A stretch of 64,000 nucleotides of DNA from Phytophthora sp. 'mugwort' (GCA_033558025.1 JAUCEF010000012.1:1674001-1738000); one strand, 5' to 3'. Positions 9,194 to 22,133 are shown, numbered from the stretch's first letter. Notes: generated by a model not told the origin, from the letters alone. Program-made: numbers and translations.

Positions 9194-12100
9194 ATGCAGC
9201 CATATTTAGAAAAGTTGCATCACTCCCTGCCTTCGTTGATGTCTGCACGAGCTCCATCGACGCCTACGAAAGCGCGGGGAAGAGACGGCGGACGCGTCAC
9301 TCACGGTCGCATCGTCGTGCCAAGAGCCACTGCCTCGTCGACTGTAACCAAGACGGAAGCTGTGACTTCTGCGGGGAATTCCGAGCTTCGTGAGGCTGCA
9401 ACGACGAGTTCCAATGATGTTGAAGCTCCAGCAAGCGTTAAGTTGAAGGGTTTCAGTCGAGCAGCGCACTCGATCATTTCCATGCACAAACTGCAGAGCA
9501 CGTCCCAGTCGACAGAAGCTCTCAAGAAAGACCCGTGGGCTGCAGTTATGAACAGCGTCGCACGGAAGGCTTCACAGAGCAGCAATGCCGACGCTCGACT
9601 GGGACTCGTAGGCGCTGCAGACAAGCGGATCTCGCTTGCACAGATGCTTAAGAGCCGAGAGATGAAGAATTTGGTGCAACAAGCGCTTGAAGCGAAGCAA
9701 CTCACACGGACAGCAGCAGTACTAGAAGAACAGTCGAGTGTTATGTCACATTGGATTAAACTATCGACACTAAGACGGAAGCAGACTGAACCAGAGGAAG
9801 AAGGAGTTCAAGCTGAGAGCAGAAGCCTCAAGGAGGATGAGGACGAGGACATTGTCGAAGATGTCAATGGCGTCCATTCAGGCTTTGACTTGGACGACAC
9901 AGCCAAAGGACATCAATTACATGGCCGTACACTTATTCTAGAAGAATCTTGTCGCCGTGCGCTCGCTCAAGACTGTGAACAACGCTCTCAGATGGACTTG
10001 CACGCTCTTGGAGTCTGGTTCCAGACGACAAAGCTCAAAATCACGACCGATTTCGAGCGATTGCAGCCGTCCGAGCTCGATTTGCTCTGTCGTCGTATGA
10101 TTTGCGTCACATTTCATCCGGATGAGACGATTTTCCGGCAAGGAGACGAAGGTGACGCTCTGTATATCGTCTTTAGTGGCACTGTGGAGGTGCGTGTGAG
10201 TCAACGAATCCTTGGTGAAGTCGTAGAAGTCACAGTCTGTGAACTAGGCAAAGGCGATTACTTTGGCGAGCGTTCATTACTCAACAACGACGTTCGTGCA
10301 GCTACGGTACTGTCCAAAACTGCTACAGAACTCGTGAAAATCACTCGAAACGACTACAATTTGATGTTAAAGAACGACCAGCTCGAGTTCCTCTCGCGGA
10401 TGCAGATCGCCAACGGAATTGGCGTCCAACGGCCGCTCCAACGCACACAACGCGAATATATTAAGGTCCTTACCAAGAAGAAACACGCACGCACCAAAGC
10501 AGACATTGATATGCTCAGTGAGTACCTGCAAACGCTCAAATTCTTCCGAAGTTTGCCCAAATCTTTCATCCGCGAGCTTTGTGTCGTCGTAGATTTCCTC
10601 CCTTTACCTGCTGGAGCTTGTGTATTCCGTGAGGGGGAAGTGGGAGACCTCTTTTACATCATCTTTAGTGGCTCAGTGGACGTCAATATCAACTCGAAAG
10701 ACTTCAAGGGCAACCTGCAGACGACCAAGCTCGTGAATCTCACGGAAGGCTCGCATTTTGGAGAGCTCGCGCTTATGAAAGGCCGAGGAGTACGCAGTGC
10801 TACCGTCGTGACACGTGAAGAGTGCCAGCTTTTAGTAATCTGTGAAAAAGACTACAATTCGACACTTCGTCGTATGCAGAAGAAGGATATGGCCAAACGT
10901 GTGCGAGTACTGGACCAGATTCCTATGTTCCAGACGCCAGAATGGACCGGAGAGCTGCTTAAAGAGCTGTCGTATGTGTTATTGGAGCAGAAACTATCGA
11001 CAGGAAGTGTACTGTACCGTCAGGGCGCTCGAGCCTCGCATGTTTATTTTGTTGTGCGAGGCGAATTGGTCGTCACGAAGGAGATCGCTGATCCCTTTAC
11101 ACAAGTCAAGCACGAAGTGTTCGTGGAACGTATTGGACGCTTCCGTGTTGTGGGCGATGATGCGTACGTAGTTTTAAACTTTTAATGTTGACTTATAGGT
11201 CAGACTTGACAGTTTGAACCGTGTACTACAGCGCTGCTGGAGCGAATTTCAACGAAGTGATTCATCGAGAAGTGTCTGTCAGTGCAAGTACGCCAGTCGA
11301 GGTCTTGTTGCTCTCGAAATATGACGTTTTCCATCGATTATCACGCTCTGCTCGCGAGACATTACGCGCTGCAGCTCAGTCGCATGCCGAGAGTATCGTC
11401 TACTTGGATCGTTTCCATAAAACTCAAAAATGGGAAGAATACAAGCGAAAGGTACTTCAAGACCATGTTAATCATGAACGAATCGAGAATATATTGCCGT
11501 CCGCGGCTGTAGCCAAGCGCAGTGCTGCTAATAGAGTTCCTCAGCCTGCAGGTGTCACGTTACCCGCGTTGGTTGTCCAAGACAAGAACGATAGAGAAGC
11601 TTCTGTAATCGACACATCGAGACAAGCTCTAGTCCCAGCTAACGAGCTGCTACTTCTGGCACAAGAAGCGAAGGCGACGAAGCAATGTTTCCATCCAGAC
11701 CAGACACTTGGCAACTATGTCGTGTCTTTTAACGCGGACGCAGCTCCAAGTTCCGCCCGACAGCGTCAGTTGGACGCTGTTCTGGTAGCAGAAGAGTGTC
11801 GACAAGCTCAAATCTTAAAGGAGGGCAATCCGCTGGCATTTTTCGACATTAAAGTCGTCGATAAGCAGGCTGGAGCCTCGTGGAGCCGTCCAGTAAAGCC
11901 TGAAGAGCGAGAAAATGACAGTCGAGAGAGCTTCTCAGCTGTCCCAGACCTTTTGTCATTGCGTCGGCCTTGTTCGACTGCTCGACCTTCGAGTCAAAGT
12001 CTCACAATCACGTCCCAAGCGCTAAGTCAGCTTTTACAAGAGAATTTCATTTTCTCCCGTCCAAAAGAGACAAAACCCCATGGACAAGCTCAGAGATCGC

Positions 12101-13413
12101 GATTATTGCTGTCAAAGACACGGAAAATCTCCACGTCGCCACCAAAGACGCGTTCGTCTTCACGAGTCAATGAAAACCGAGTACGACTTGAAAGTGTAAG
12201 CGAAGTCGACTACGTTTTGTTTAGTATTCAGGATGAAGACTATGACGAGAGACCGGAAGCCTCCAGGAAATCCCCCGCTTTCCAGATCCTTCAGTCAGCT
12301 CGATCTCTCAATGCGCTTCGTGACGCTGTCGAGCGATTACAGGAGAAAACCGGGACCTTCAGTGTGAGATACTACGCTTTGCCACTCAAAGTCTTTGCGA
12401 TGCTGCCTCGTGACCGCTTAACAGATGACGAAGAGAGGCTTCAGATACAGATCGGAGAGATGACAGCCAGTAACGTGAATCAGAGGATGAGGACGCTATC
12501 AAGTGCGTCTATTGAAGGATCCACAAGCTCGTTCTCGTCCAGAACCCCAATGGATTTTCCAGTCGTGCAGTTCGCGTCATTTCACGAGATTTTTATCTCT
12601 CCAGACTCGAAAAAAGAAGCTCAAATATCGGTACCAGGAAGTGCAGTAGACTCACCCAGTTCTGTCCGTACTAGCAGCTCATTATCTCGAAGACAAACAG
12701 TCCCCGGTAATGTCCGAAATGCTTTCGCTGTTGCCAGTGTGGTGCTTTCTAAGCGTGAAGTCGCTCACTCGCTGTATTCGGAGCCATTTGTGGCTGTCCA
12801 CGCACTATTTACCTCTGAAATGGAGGCTGTCTCGTACGCTATGAGTTTTAAACCATCACAGTCTCTTAAGAGCGCTATGCTCTGTGTATTCCCCATGGGA
12901 AAATGGATACATCTCGAACATGCACATGATTGGTGTGTGCAGGTAGAAGCGAATAAGCGGGAGAAGCGCGCACCGTCTTTTTGTGAGTTATCACCACCAA
13001 TGATTACGCGATCCAGGCGGTTGTCACTTGTGCCGGAGCCTTTGAAGCCAACATGGCAGCAAGAACGCGATGAAGCCAAACGTCTTCATAGTTTCGTCTG
13101 TGCACGGATGGGTGCTCCTGTACTTGATAAGAAGAAGGATCGGACAGAAGAGAGTGGCGGCTTTACGCCTCAAGCGTTTATCTCTTTGGAGGAGAAGTTG
13201 GATACTCTTCATAACTATCTCGAGGCCACAGCGGCGTTCACAGCGAGAACGGGACATGGAGGTGTAGCCATGCTCAAGTATCGTCAGGTGAAACGATTTG
13301 GATCTATTATGCGCTCACGTATTGCTGGGACACTACCACATAGCAACAACACTAGTCATTATGCTAGTTCGTCATCACCACGAACGTCGATTTCTAATGC
13401 TTTTCCAGGGTAA
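9194..13413 (+). CDS. large protein with three cyclic-nucleotide-binding domains (one intron)
   Basis: Two long frames join across a 68-bp intron at 11164-11231 (GTACGT donor, CTACAG acceptor, phase 2), giving about 1383 residues from the ATG at 9194. An alternative start is the ATG at 9239. Domain 1 (about residues 300-390) has FHPDETIFRQGDEGDALYIV and the phosphate-binding cassette FGERSLLNNDVRAATV. Domain 2 (about 462-555) has FREGEVGDLFYIIFSGSVDV and FGELALMKGRGVRSATV. Both keep the Glu and Arg that hold cyclic phosphate. Domain 3 (about 574-690) keeps the fold pattern but lacks a recognisable cassette, and the intron falls in it. The C-terminal half is Ser/Arg-rich with no known catalytic domain; no kinase or channel segment is visible. 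The protein is therefore an orphan cAMP/cGMP-sensor-like protein, comparable in layout to CNBD2-type proteins. Binding itself is inferred. Confidence 0.85.
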
Positions 13414-13539
13414 AATAGTGCGTCTTGAATAATAATATTATACATATAATATTATACTATTGTGTGCACGTTTACCTATTGTGTGTCAACAACTATCGGT
13501 TCTAGATAGCTCACTGGGTCAGCGTGTGTAGTTTCGGGT

Positions 13540-14275
13540 TTGATATGCGGTTCAACAACAAACAAAGTAATGAAGAAGTAACCAAAGCCGCATATAGACA
13601 GCAGGCAATAATCAAGTCCAAGCAATTGCAAGTGCATGGAAGCGCAATCCAGCGAAGCGAATCCAAGGGCTGTGCTTAGAACTTGCCAGCAGATCATGAA
13701 TACAGCAGCATAAACCCCACGCCAACAAGTGTTAAGGCTGGATACTGGACACTGCCGCTAAAACCGACGAGAAAGGAAGATGGAATGGAGGGTGGGTATT
13801 ATACTCCCACATAAGCGATACTATCTGGAAGCAGTACGGGCGGGAAGCCTGAGCCTAGTGAAGCCGGACAATCACTTGAAGTGACAGCACAACTGACCTA
13901 CCAAGTCATCAAAAGCTTAGCATCGGAGACACCATTACAGCAGATGTTCCTGCGCATCAACACCCTGAATAAGAAAATCAGGAAGCAACTGGAGCAGCGA
14001 GCCGGCCTATTGGAACCGCTACGGGAAACAATCAACAACCTTTTCGGCATACTGTGGGGACAACCGACTCAAGCTCGACTCAAAGCGGCAAAAACTCCTT
14101 GCCACAACTGGAGTAAACCAGAACTTTTACCTACAGAACAAACAACCCAGCGGCATTCGCGACTATATCAATAATTCGGTGCCCACAGGCAGACACAATA
14201 CATAGTCTCGCGTCTAGCTATATATCAGGCTTCTATAGAAAACAAAACGCATCTAAACTAAATAGAAGGCCATTT
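13540..14275 (+). mobile_element. 5'-truncated LINE fragment, same family as the 44.5-52.4 kb element
   Basis: This stretch aligns by eye almost end to end with 51632-52352. It includes a block identical over more than 50 bases around 13772-13826 and 51872-51926, covering the ORF2 end (GGYYTPT stop) and the beginning of the 3' UTR. Only the last part of ORF2 and the 3' UTR remain, as expected for a copy made by incomplete reverse transcription from the 3' end. It lies 127 bp downstream of the cyclic-nucleotide-binding gene and marks the edge of island 1. Confidence 0.85.
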
Positions 14276-14635
14276 CACTCTCGATCGAGCGAGATGACTC
14301 ATCAAGTTTTGGGTTTGACGGTGAAAGCGTCGGCTTTTCAGAGAACCGCAAAGGATCACGTGAAGATGGTTTCCATGAGGCACACAAATTAGCCGCCAAT
14401 ACGATAGGTCTGTCCCCCCTGGCTTGTGATCGCCATCACGGATGGGTGACCGACGTTCACATGGTTTGGATGTAGGCTGAAGCTGCCAAGGACGCAGCGC
14501 CAGGAGAAGTCATTTCGAATTCACATTCGGATAATCTTTTAACGGGACAGTGGGTTTTTGGCCTCGGGTGGCAAGGCTTCCGTAGTGCAACAGGCTAGAA
14601 GTCCCCAAACCACAACTCGTCGATTAGAATTATAA
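14276..14635. other. unassigned sequence between LINE fragment and LTR-like repeat
   Basis: No gene or repeat was recognised here; probably transposon remnant. Confidence 0.3.
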
Positions 14636-14893
14636 AGGTAAGGGCTCGTCACAGCTCTTACGGATATTACCGTGAGCCTGCTATATCTAATAGTGAAGAG
14701 GAAGAAGCACAGCTACTTGAGACTCTACAATCTGATGTTCAATGACAAATTGGCTGGCAGGCACGATATTTATCAGTGCGTTAGGCATCCGCATACTAGT
14801 TTCCAGTGAGCAGCAAGGAACTATTGATGTTCCATTAACATTGAGTTTCCTTTCTCCTTCTTCTCCGTATTTCAACGCGCACAAGTGCTACCG
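14636..14893 (+). repeat. LTR-like repeat, copy 1 (matches 23793-24031)
   Basis: About 250 bp beginning AAGGTAAGGGCTCGT and ending CACAAGTGCTACCGCG match 23793-24031 with scattered substitutions and a roughly 10-base insertion near 14697-14706. It sits immediately upstream of the copia gag region, where a 5' LTR is expected, and the second copy lies on the far side of the nested block. LTR identity is inferred; a non-LTR dispersed repeat remains possible. Confidence 0.6.
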
Positions 14894-14899
14894 CGGTAG

Positions 14900-17800
14900 A
14901 TCATGAGTCCCAGCCAAGCCTCAATTGACGACTTCTGAAGACTCTCCGGTGCGAGAAACTTCGACGTGTAGAAGGCCTGAGTGAGTGCTTCGCATGACGG
15001 CAAGCATCTCCTCGGCTTCGTCACCAAGGAGGACTACAATGGGATCAGCAGCGATGAAGATGACGATGAATCCGACGACGGAAGCGACGTGTTCGACGTC
15101 GACGATAGCCCCAAGGCAGCCGCAGTCGACTATGATTCAAGTTCCGACGGACTCAAGCCTGACAGCGATGACGATGAGCCGGCCAAGTCGACTTCGACGT
15201 CCAAGCAACAGGACCCTTCTCCAGCCCGTCCTTCGCCCAGTCCAAGCTGAACGCGAACGTAAGCGCGTCGAGATGGTGAAGCCAGCTCCGCCAGAAAGCT
15301 GCGTCGCATGGAAGCATAGACCAAGGCGTTCCTGATGAAGATGATGGACGACACCCACATCCGTCTAGTCAAGAATCTCGTCTGGCTTATGACATCTTCA
15401 AGCCATTTGCAAGAAGTACGAGGGTGCCTCCTTCCACGGAGACCCCTATGTCATCCAGCATTTCCTCATGGAGACAAATACGAGGAAGGGGGCAATCTGA
15501 CGAGCTTCTTCCTCGAGTTGGAAAACGCGATGAAAGCCGCGTCTGAAACGACCGAATCGGTTCTCACTGATGGACAAAAGTCATTGTACCTGCTCCACAC
15601 TTCCCCCCCCAGTGTCTTGGAAGGACGATCCGCACATTTGGAGAGGCATACGGAAGTTCATCCCGTACGAAGAGCTCAAGATGAGCATTGAAGCCAAAGT
15701 TCGCGAGATGCAAGCCGGAGAGCGCTACATCCTCGCCAAGGAATCACCTAAGAGCCAACAACCACGCCTGAGCATGCTCTCATTGCCCCAGCACATGACA
15801 CCGCACTGGTCGCTCAAGCAGCGTCGGGTCACGACGTATGCAACTACTGCCAGAAGCCGCATCACCACATCCACCAATGTCGAGTCTGCAGAAGGACTTA
15901 CGCGAAGGTACTGTCAAGGAAGGCACAGGCTTGCCAGGGAGCTTCAAGTTTCGTGGTAGTGGTACCCCCTACCGGTCCCACCAATATGGCCATACTCAAA
16001 GCTGTTCTGGTCGTGGACGCGGTTCGCGGAGAAACGATAACCGGGGCAACGACCGTGCTTGTGGCAATGATCGTGACTACCGTGGTCGAGGTGAAATCGC
16101 CGCGATAACAACACGGGCAACCAGTCACGCCGTGGTGAAGATGGCTATGATCAATCACGCCGTGGCGACGCTCTCATTGTAGTCGCTACAGTGGTCAAGT
16201 CCACGCCATCAGCTATTAGCATCACCGCTCAAGCTACACCTTTGACTCCAACTGGACGGTCGACTCAGGCTGTACGAGCCACATTACGCAGCATGACGAA
16301 TGGTTCACCTCGAAGACGCCTGCAACCGGTTCCATCACTGTCGGTGGAAAATCGGAGATCCCGATCAAGGGTAGTGGTGAAGTCGAGGGCGTGCAGCGCA
16401 CCTTGACACTCCAAGACGTGCTGTATGCATCGCACTCCGGTACAACTTACGCTCGGTCCTCGCTGCCGTGGAGCGCGACTACCACTTCATGTTCATGCAC
16501 ATCATGTACACGGTGCAAAGGGACCAGCGCTTCAGTATCAAGGCACCGAAGTCCGCCAACGCGAAACTGTACCAGTTTTCCGCCTCTCCAGGCCAAACGC
16601 AAGAAACCCACGTGGCCACATCTGGTAAGCCGACTGCTATAATACTCTTGCACAAACGACTAGGCCACCTAACATTCGCGAGCTACAGGCGCTTACTAAG
16701 GACCAAGCGTTCCGGGGACTTGGCGCACAAAGCGTAGTTACCACAGAGGATTTCTTTTGCTCTACATGTACTTACGTGAAGTCACACTGCGCTGCATTTC
16801 ATCCTAATAGACGTGTTAAACGTGCCACTGCACCTTTTCAAAAGGTTCACACAGACATTTGTGGCCCACTTCCCGTTCCTAGTCTCAGCGGCTGCCGCTA
16901 CTTTGTCGTCTTTGTTAATGACTTCAGCCGCTACATGTTTGCATATCCAATCAAAACACGGACCCAGCTCTACTCGTGCTACGAACAATTTCGGATGAAA
17001 GCGCTGAATATATTTTGGGCTGATGTCGATTCCATTGAGTATCCTGGAGTCTCAACTGAGCTGGACGTTCAGGTTCTACAGGCAGACAATGTCAAGGAGT
17101 ATGAAAAGCTCGGTCTTGTCATTTTCAAGAAGTATGGAACACACGCACAGTTCACGGAATGCATACACACCACAACAGAACGGTGTTGCCGAACGTCGCA
17201 TGCGCACTATCATGGAACGAGTACGCGCTCTGCTACTCGACGCCCAGTTACCAACACAACGTTGGGCAGAAGGTGTTACTCATGTCATCACCTTACTTAA
17301 CATGACTCCTAGCGTGCACACGTTCAACCGCATACCGTATGAACTTGGGTACAACCGCACACCTAGTGTGCATTACCTAAAGGTATTTGATCAGCGACAT
17401 CTATAGCGACAAGCTGGATGCCCGAGCCCAGCTTTGTATCCACTTAGGCATCCCTGAACACAACAAAGGATATCGTCTAATGGACGTCAAGTCACACCAT
17501 ATTGTCTACAGCTGGGACATTGTCTTCCGGGAAAACTGAATACCCCGTGCTTGAAAACATCAACGTCACATCCGATCCGATACCATTACCGATGCATCTC
17601 GCATCTCAGAGCGAGGAGGCCCCGTCTGCAACTGACAAACATAATGCATCTGCGACGAGGCACTAACCGCAGGTCGGACCAAATAAAAAAAAAATGACAA
17701 GCTTAACGTCCCACTGTTAAATCAATCGCACCCTCCGTCCCTGATGCGTCGTTTGACCGTAGTACCAATACTTACGCCTTTGTAACGGAGACGACTTCAA

Positions 17801-19500
17801 CATCCAAAACCATCATTAAGCGTCCTCGCTACGATGAAGAAGTCAATTTGACGGAGCTTAACTCGAAAGAAGACATTCATGAGGAAGCTGAACGCACCTC
17901 GTTGATACTTAGCCTACTTGCAATACGATATACCCTCAAACACGTACAAACTGGCTATGGGAATTCCATACGCCAGAAAATAGTGAACCGCAGCAGTATT
18001 TGAATACACGTCTTTCATGACTTGGGTCCTAGTCCCTCGGCCAAAAAGCCTCCGATTCTCCAGAACCGCTGGGTATTCGTCGTGAAGTACACCGGCACTG
18101 GAGAAATTGACCGCTTCAAAGCACGTCTGGTAGTAAAAGTGTCTTACGACAGTACGGCATTGACTTCACCGAGATCTCCTCTCCTGTCATTCGAATGGAG
18201 GTTCTTCGCCTCCGCCTGACCGTAGCTGCCCTTCTTGACCTTGAAACGCATCAGATGGATGTCAAGACAGCGTTTCTAAACGGTCACTTAATAGAAGAAT
18301 CTATATGTCACAACCAGAAGGGTTTGCTGACCCTGGTCAAAAATAGCCAGTGTGCAAGCTGCTAAAATGTCCCAACGGTCTCAAGCATGCACCTCGCATC
18401 TGGTACCAAACGCTATCTACATTCCTTGAGAGCCTCGGTTGTCACCAACTGATTAAGGATCGATGCGTGTTCATGGCTACCCTCGATGGTCATGTCTGCT
18501 ACATTGCTGTCTACGTGGCTGCTTTGCTTATCATTGCACCCACGGTCAGCCTCGTAGGTAAAATCAAATCCGCCCTGCAGAAACGATTCTCAATGACAGA
18601 TTTAGAGGAGGTGAAGTAAGAAATCCTCGGCTGGTCAATCGAACGAAACCGTGAAGCCCGAACGATCTTCATCCATCAACGTAAGTACGCCACTACTATA
18701 CTGGACCGGTTCAAACATTTGGTCACTTATCCGACTGCGACGCCATCAGACCGCAACATTAAGCTCACTACCGGTATGCAACCTTAGACACAAGAAGAGA
18801 GGAAGGCTATGAAAGAAATTCGTGCCGTGATGTCGTTGGCAGTGGCATGTACCTTATGGTTGGAACTCGTCCAGATCTAGCCTTCTATATGCGAGAAGTA
18901 AGCCAACCCCAAGCCAAACCAGGTAAAGAACACTAGAAAGCAGTGGTTAGAGATCTCAAGTATCTGTCTGGTACAACATACCATGGGCTACTACTCGGCG
19001 GCTCACACTCAGTCGATCGAAGCAATCTAGCCGACCATATCACAGTATACACAGACTCGGACTACGCTAATTGTCCAGACACCATACGTTCTGTTGGTGG
19101 ATACATAACAATGTCCAATCAAAGTCCGATCTCATTGCTGTAGAAAACGCCCACACAGTAGTGCTCTCGACCACAGAAGCGGAGTACATTGCACTGTGCC
19201 ATTGTATGCAGGAAGCTATATTTCTGAATCTACTACTTCAAGAACTCGGGTTTGCAACCACAAAAGCAACTATGATTAAAGAAGACAACCAGAATTGCAT
19301 TAAATCTCGAAGAATCCTGAGCCACATGGGCGTTCAAAGTATATTGACACTAGATACCACTTCATACAAGAGAAAGTTGGGCGACACGAATTCTCTGTCG
19401 TGTACAGTAATACGAAGCCAAATGGTAGCATATATCTTTACCAAAGCCTTAGACAAGCATTAGTTCAGAGAACTACGACGCAAGCTAGGATGCACGCACT
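14900..19500 (+). mobile_element. Ty1/copia-type LTR retrotransposon, decayed
   Basis: The domain order gag, protease, integrase, RT, RNase H defines a Ty1/copia element; the domains are described in the gag-pol entry. Proposed borders are the LTR-like repeat ending near 14893 and the last RNase H residues near 19460. A matching 3' LTR is not found directly downstream; the related repeat at 23.8 kb may be it, displaced by nested insertions. Confidence 0.85.
14981..19463 (+). pseudogene. copia gag-pol relic (RT active site YVAA instead of YVDD)
   Basis: Pieces lie in all three plus frames. Gag: acidic N-terminus, then a CCHC knuckle CNYCQKPHHHIHQC at about 15839-15880. Protease: TVDSGCTSHIT near 16258-16290. 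Integrase: HKRLGHLTFASY near 16650, CSTC near 16760, HTDICGPL near 16850, and the NGVAERRMR motif near 17180. RT: RFKARLVVK near 18113, QMDVKTAFLNGHL near 18250, LKHAPRIWYQTL near 18383. The catalytic box reads YVAALLI at 18512-18532, where copia elements have YVDDLLI. RNase H: YTDSDYANC near 19050 and STTEAEYIALCHC near 19170. Many frame changes and stops show that it is dead. Non-autonomous movement by enzymes supplied in trans is possible only if LTRs persist. Confidence 0.85.
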
Positions 19501-19846
19501 CAAAGACGTTAGTATCTAAGTATTTCCAATTCAAATAAAAGGTCAATAATATACGTTTTACTTCATAGTTCGTAGAGTTGCAGAGAACGTGAGACTTCCC
19601 TTACATTAAGGTTTATTACTCATGATATCTCAAAAGGTTTTATCCTCGCAGAGGTTTCCCTGGTATCACAGCCACCAAATACCACATAATTATAATAGAA
19701 GTGAACTTGTATGAAAAAGGCAAAGGTTGGAATTGTATTGAATGATTACGCTTCAATAACAGCCTTGCGCACGAACATTACGCGCTAGATCTCTATTCAC
19801 CGTAAACTCTCAAAGCACGCTTAACGTTCTTGTCAAACACGGTATA
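19501..19846. other. sequence between copia RNase H end and gypsy LTR
   Basis: Contains no coding sequence that I can support. By position it would be copia 3' non-coding sequence interrupted by the gypsy insertion. Confidence 0.35.
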
Positions 19847-20205
19847 TGGAACGGGGTTATACGAAAGTTACACGATGTAGCCGTGCTACGTGTCACCTTG
19901 CAGTAACTAGTACTTGGTACCACTTGGAATAACAGGATTTCAGTACGTGGCCACAGGGCCACACTCGATATGCATTTGACTAGGTTTAACTATTGTAGAT
20001 AGTAGAGTCATACATTTACACCACAGGCGGCTTTGCCGCAGATAAGCACACAAAAAACAGTTCAGTTTTAGCATTAAAGAGAGTATTGCCTTAGGCTTAG
20101 GAATACTGACGCTTTGAGTCTCTAGTGGTAAAACTAGAGTGATCTAAGCTTCTGTGGACACCTTAGAGGTTAGGACGTAAGAATCGGAGAGTCATACGTT
20201 CTCTG
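19847..20205 (+). repeat. gypsy 5' LTR
   Basis: Begins TGGAACGGGGTTATACG and matches the 3' copy from 22334 (TGTAACGGGGTTACACG) along its length, including a shared CAGTAACTAGTACTTGGTAC and a shared ATAGTAGAGTCATAC, which has one base fewer in copy 2. The first dinucleotides suggest TG at the left end. The right border near 20205 is approximate. Confidence 0.85.
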
Positions 20206-21836
20206 ATACCCCACTTGCGGTCATTTCGGTCGAGAAAAACGTACAGCTCGGTGAGCTCCCACTACTGGTGGCCGAAGCTTTACAAGTGGGTCAGTACGTA
20301 TGCATGCACGTGTGCGACGTGTCAACGGGTTAAACCCTGGCCACACTCGGCTGCGCCGTTGGCCAGCTTGCCTGTACCCACGAGGTGTTGGCAATCCATG
20401 AGTATGGACTTTGGTTCGGCCTGCCACGGGGTGCGGCGGGCAACACGGGTGTCGTGGCCTTTGTCGACCGATTAAGCAAGATGGCTCATTTATCGGCGGT
20501 GCCGGACTCCATCGATGGAGAAGGAACAGCCACGCTGTCCATGGATCGTGTCTTTCGATAGCATGGTCTGCAAGAGGCAATTGTCTCGGATCGAGGTCCC
20601 CGTTTCACGGGTAAGTTTTGGACGTCGGTCTTAAGGAGCTCGGCATTCGACTCGACATGTCCACAGCGTACCATCCGCAGACCGATGGTCAGACTGAACG
20701 CGTGAATCGCGTAGTCGAAGACATGCTTCGGAGCGTCTGTGCAGACAGACCCAGGCAACGGAGCTCGATGCCCACTTGTTGAGTTTGCATTGAACAATGC
20801 GGTGCATGCCTCAACTGGCTTCACTCCGTTCTATGTGAACGGTCTCACTCACCCTTGGATCCCGTTGACGCTGCCACTCCGTGGCTCAGGGCTTGGGTGG
20901 GGGAGGAATAGCTTATGGGCTCGTTGATGTCAGCCCTGTTGGGGTTCGCAACCAAGTTGACGCGTTCTTGTCAGCGCGTTTGAATGTCTTAAGACATCTA
21001 CGCGACGCGACTGACGAGAGCCAAAACGTCCAGAAGGAACAGGCGGATGCCAGAGGCAGAGGAAAATGTGGAAGAGTTTAAGGTCGGTGACAAAGTTTTA
21101 TTAAACGCGAACAACCTACGTACACATGCAGTCTCTGCGGTCTTTAAAACCAAGTTGCGCCCGCGCTTCATCGGACCTTTTAAGGTCGTGGCCAAAAAGG
21201 GCCTTGCGTACACGCTCAACCGTCCGAAGAAGATGCGTACACACCCTCTGTTCTACGTAGGCTTCCTCAAGCCTTACCGGGACCCGGCTCAGGTGAGCGC
21301 GGAGGCGTTGGCGCCTCGGAGCACAGTCGGGGCGCAGACAGTGCCACGGGTAGTGACTGCTGGCCAGAATGCTGGAGGCGCCCAAAGAGGTCCATCTGAC
21401 CATGAAGCTCGACGAGCGACCACTCCACTGCGTCGATACGACGAGCTGCTGGTCGCGCCAGAGACACCACGCGGTGAGCAGATGAGTCTGCAGACTCCAA
21501 CCAACCGACTTGCTGATGAACAACTTCGAGTTCGTCAGCTGGGCGAGAGCGACACTCTCGCCCAGCTGGCGGGCTGGCATCGCGGAACTACGCATGGTGA
21601 TATCATACCAAAGTTTGAAGCGACTCCAGCTTCACCTGACACGCAGCGCGAGGTGGAGCGGACCGGAGGCCGCCTCCACCATTGCTCGATGAGCAAGGAT
21701 AATTCCACTATCATGTAGAACGCCTAGTGTTGCGGCGTCGCCGCAAGGGTCGAGCCCAGTACCTTGTGAAGTGGAGAGGATATCCCCACTCACAGAATTC
21801 ATGGGAGTATGAGGTGCCTCCGGCAAGACTGTCCTG
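20206..21836 (+). pseudogene. gypsy integrase-chromodomain fragment
   Basis: The fragment starts with an HHCC-type zinc region (SSHYWWPKLYKWVSTY, CTCATCQRVKP; about 20255-20335). Next are the integrase core block SMSMDF near 20400, with VAFVDRLSKMAHL near 20455 in another frame, and [15 protein letters not shown] near 20580. The GPY/F-type segment follows: FKVGDKVLLNANNLRT and FIGPFKVVAKKGLAYTL near 21080-21230. At 21708-21826 the frame reads a chromodomain with YLVKWRGYPHSQNSWEYE. Stops and frame shifts interrupt it. Chromodomains in this class steer integration toward marked chromatin. Everything upstream of the integrase is absent. Confidence 0.85.
21536..21568. repeat. perfect 14-bp inverted repeat (hairpin)
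   Basis: CAGCTGGGCGAGAG at 21536-21549 and its exact reverse complement CTCTCGCCCAGCTG at 21555-21568 flank a five-base spacer. It lies between the GPY/F region and the chromodomain of the gypsy fragment. GC-rich and likely to fold as RNA or single-stranded DNA. Confidence 0.9.
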
Positions 21837-22133
21837 ACGTCGTCGGCGCTTTTGATCGTCATGATCGCATGGCCCCGAGGACCAGCGACCACTGTGGCGG
21901 TCGCCACGAGTGTCCCAGCACTAGCTCGGGATGAACCAAGATCAGCCTGAAGGCTTCCGACCTGACCTTGGGTAACCAGCATGCCACAAACGTGAGGCCG
22001 ACAGGCTGCGGAAGCAGATGCACATGGTGCATTAGTTCTAGAGGAGCGAGACAGCGAAGCCTGAGGCCGCTGGAAGCTGACGTCATCGTCGGTGTCCAAG
22101 TCACAGATGGGTTGGACCCAGACGATATAGGTC

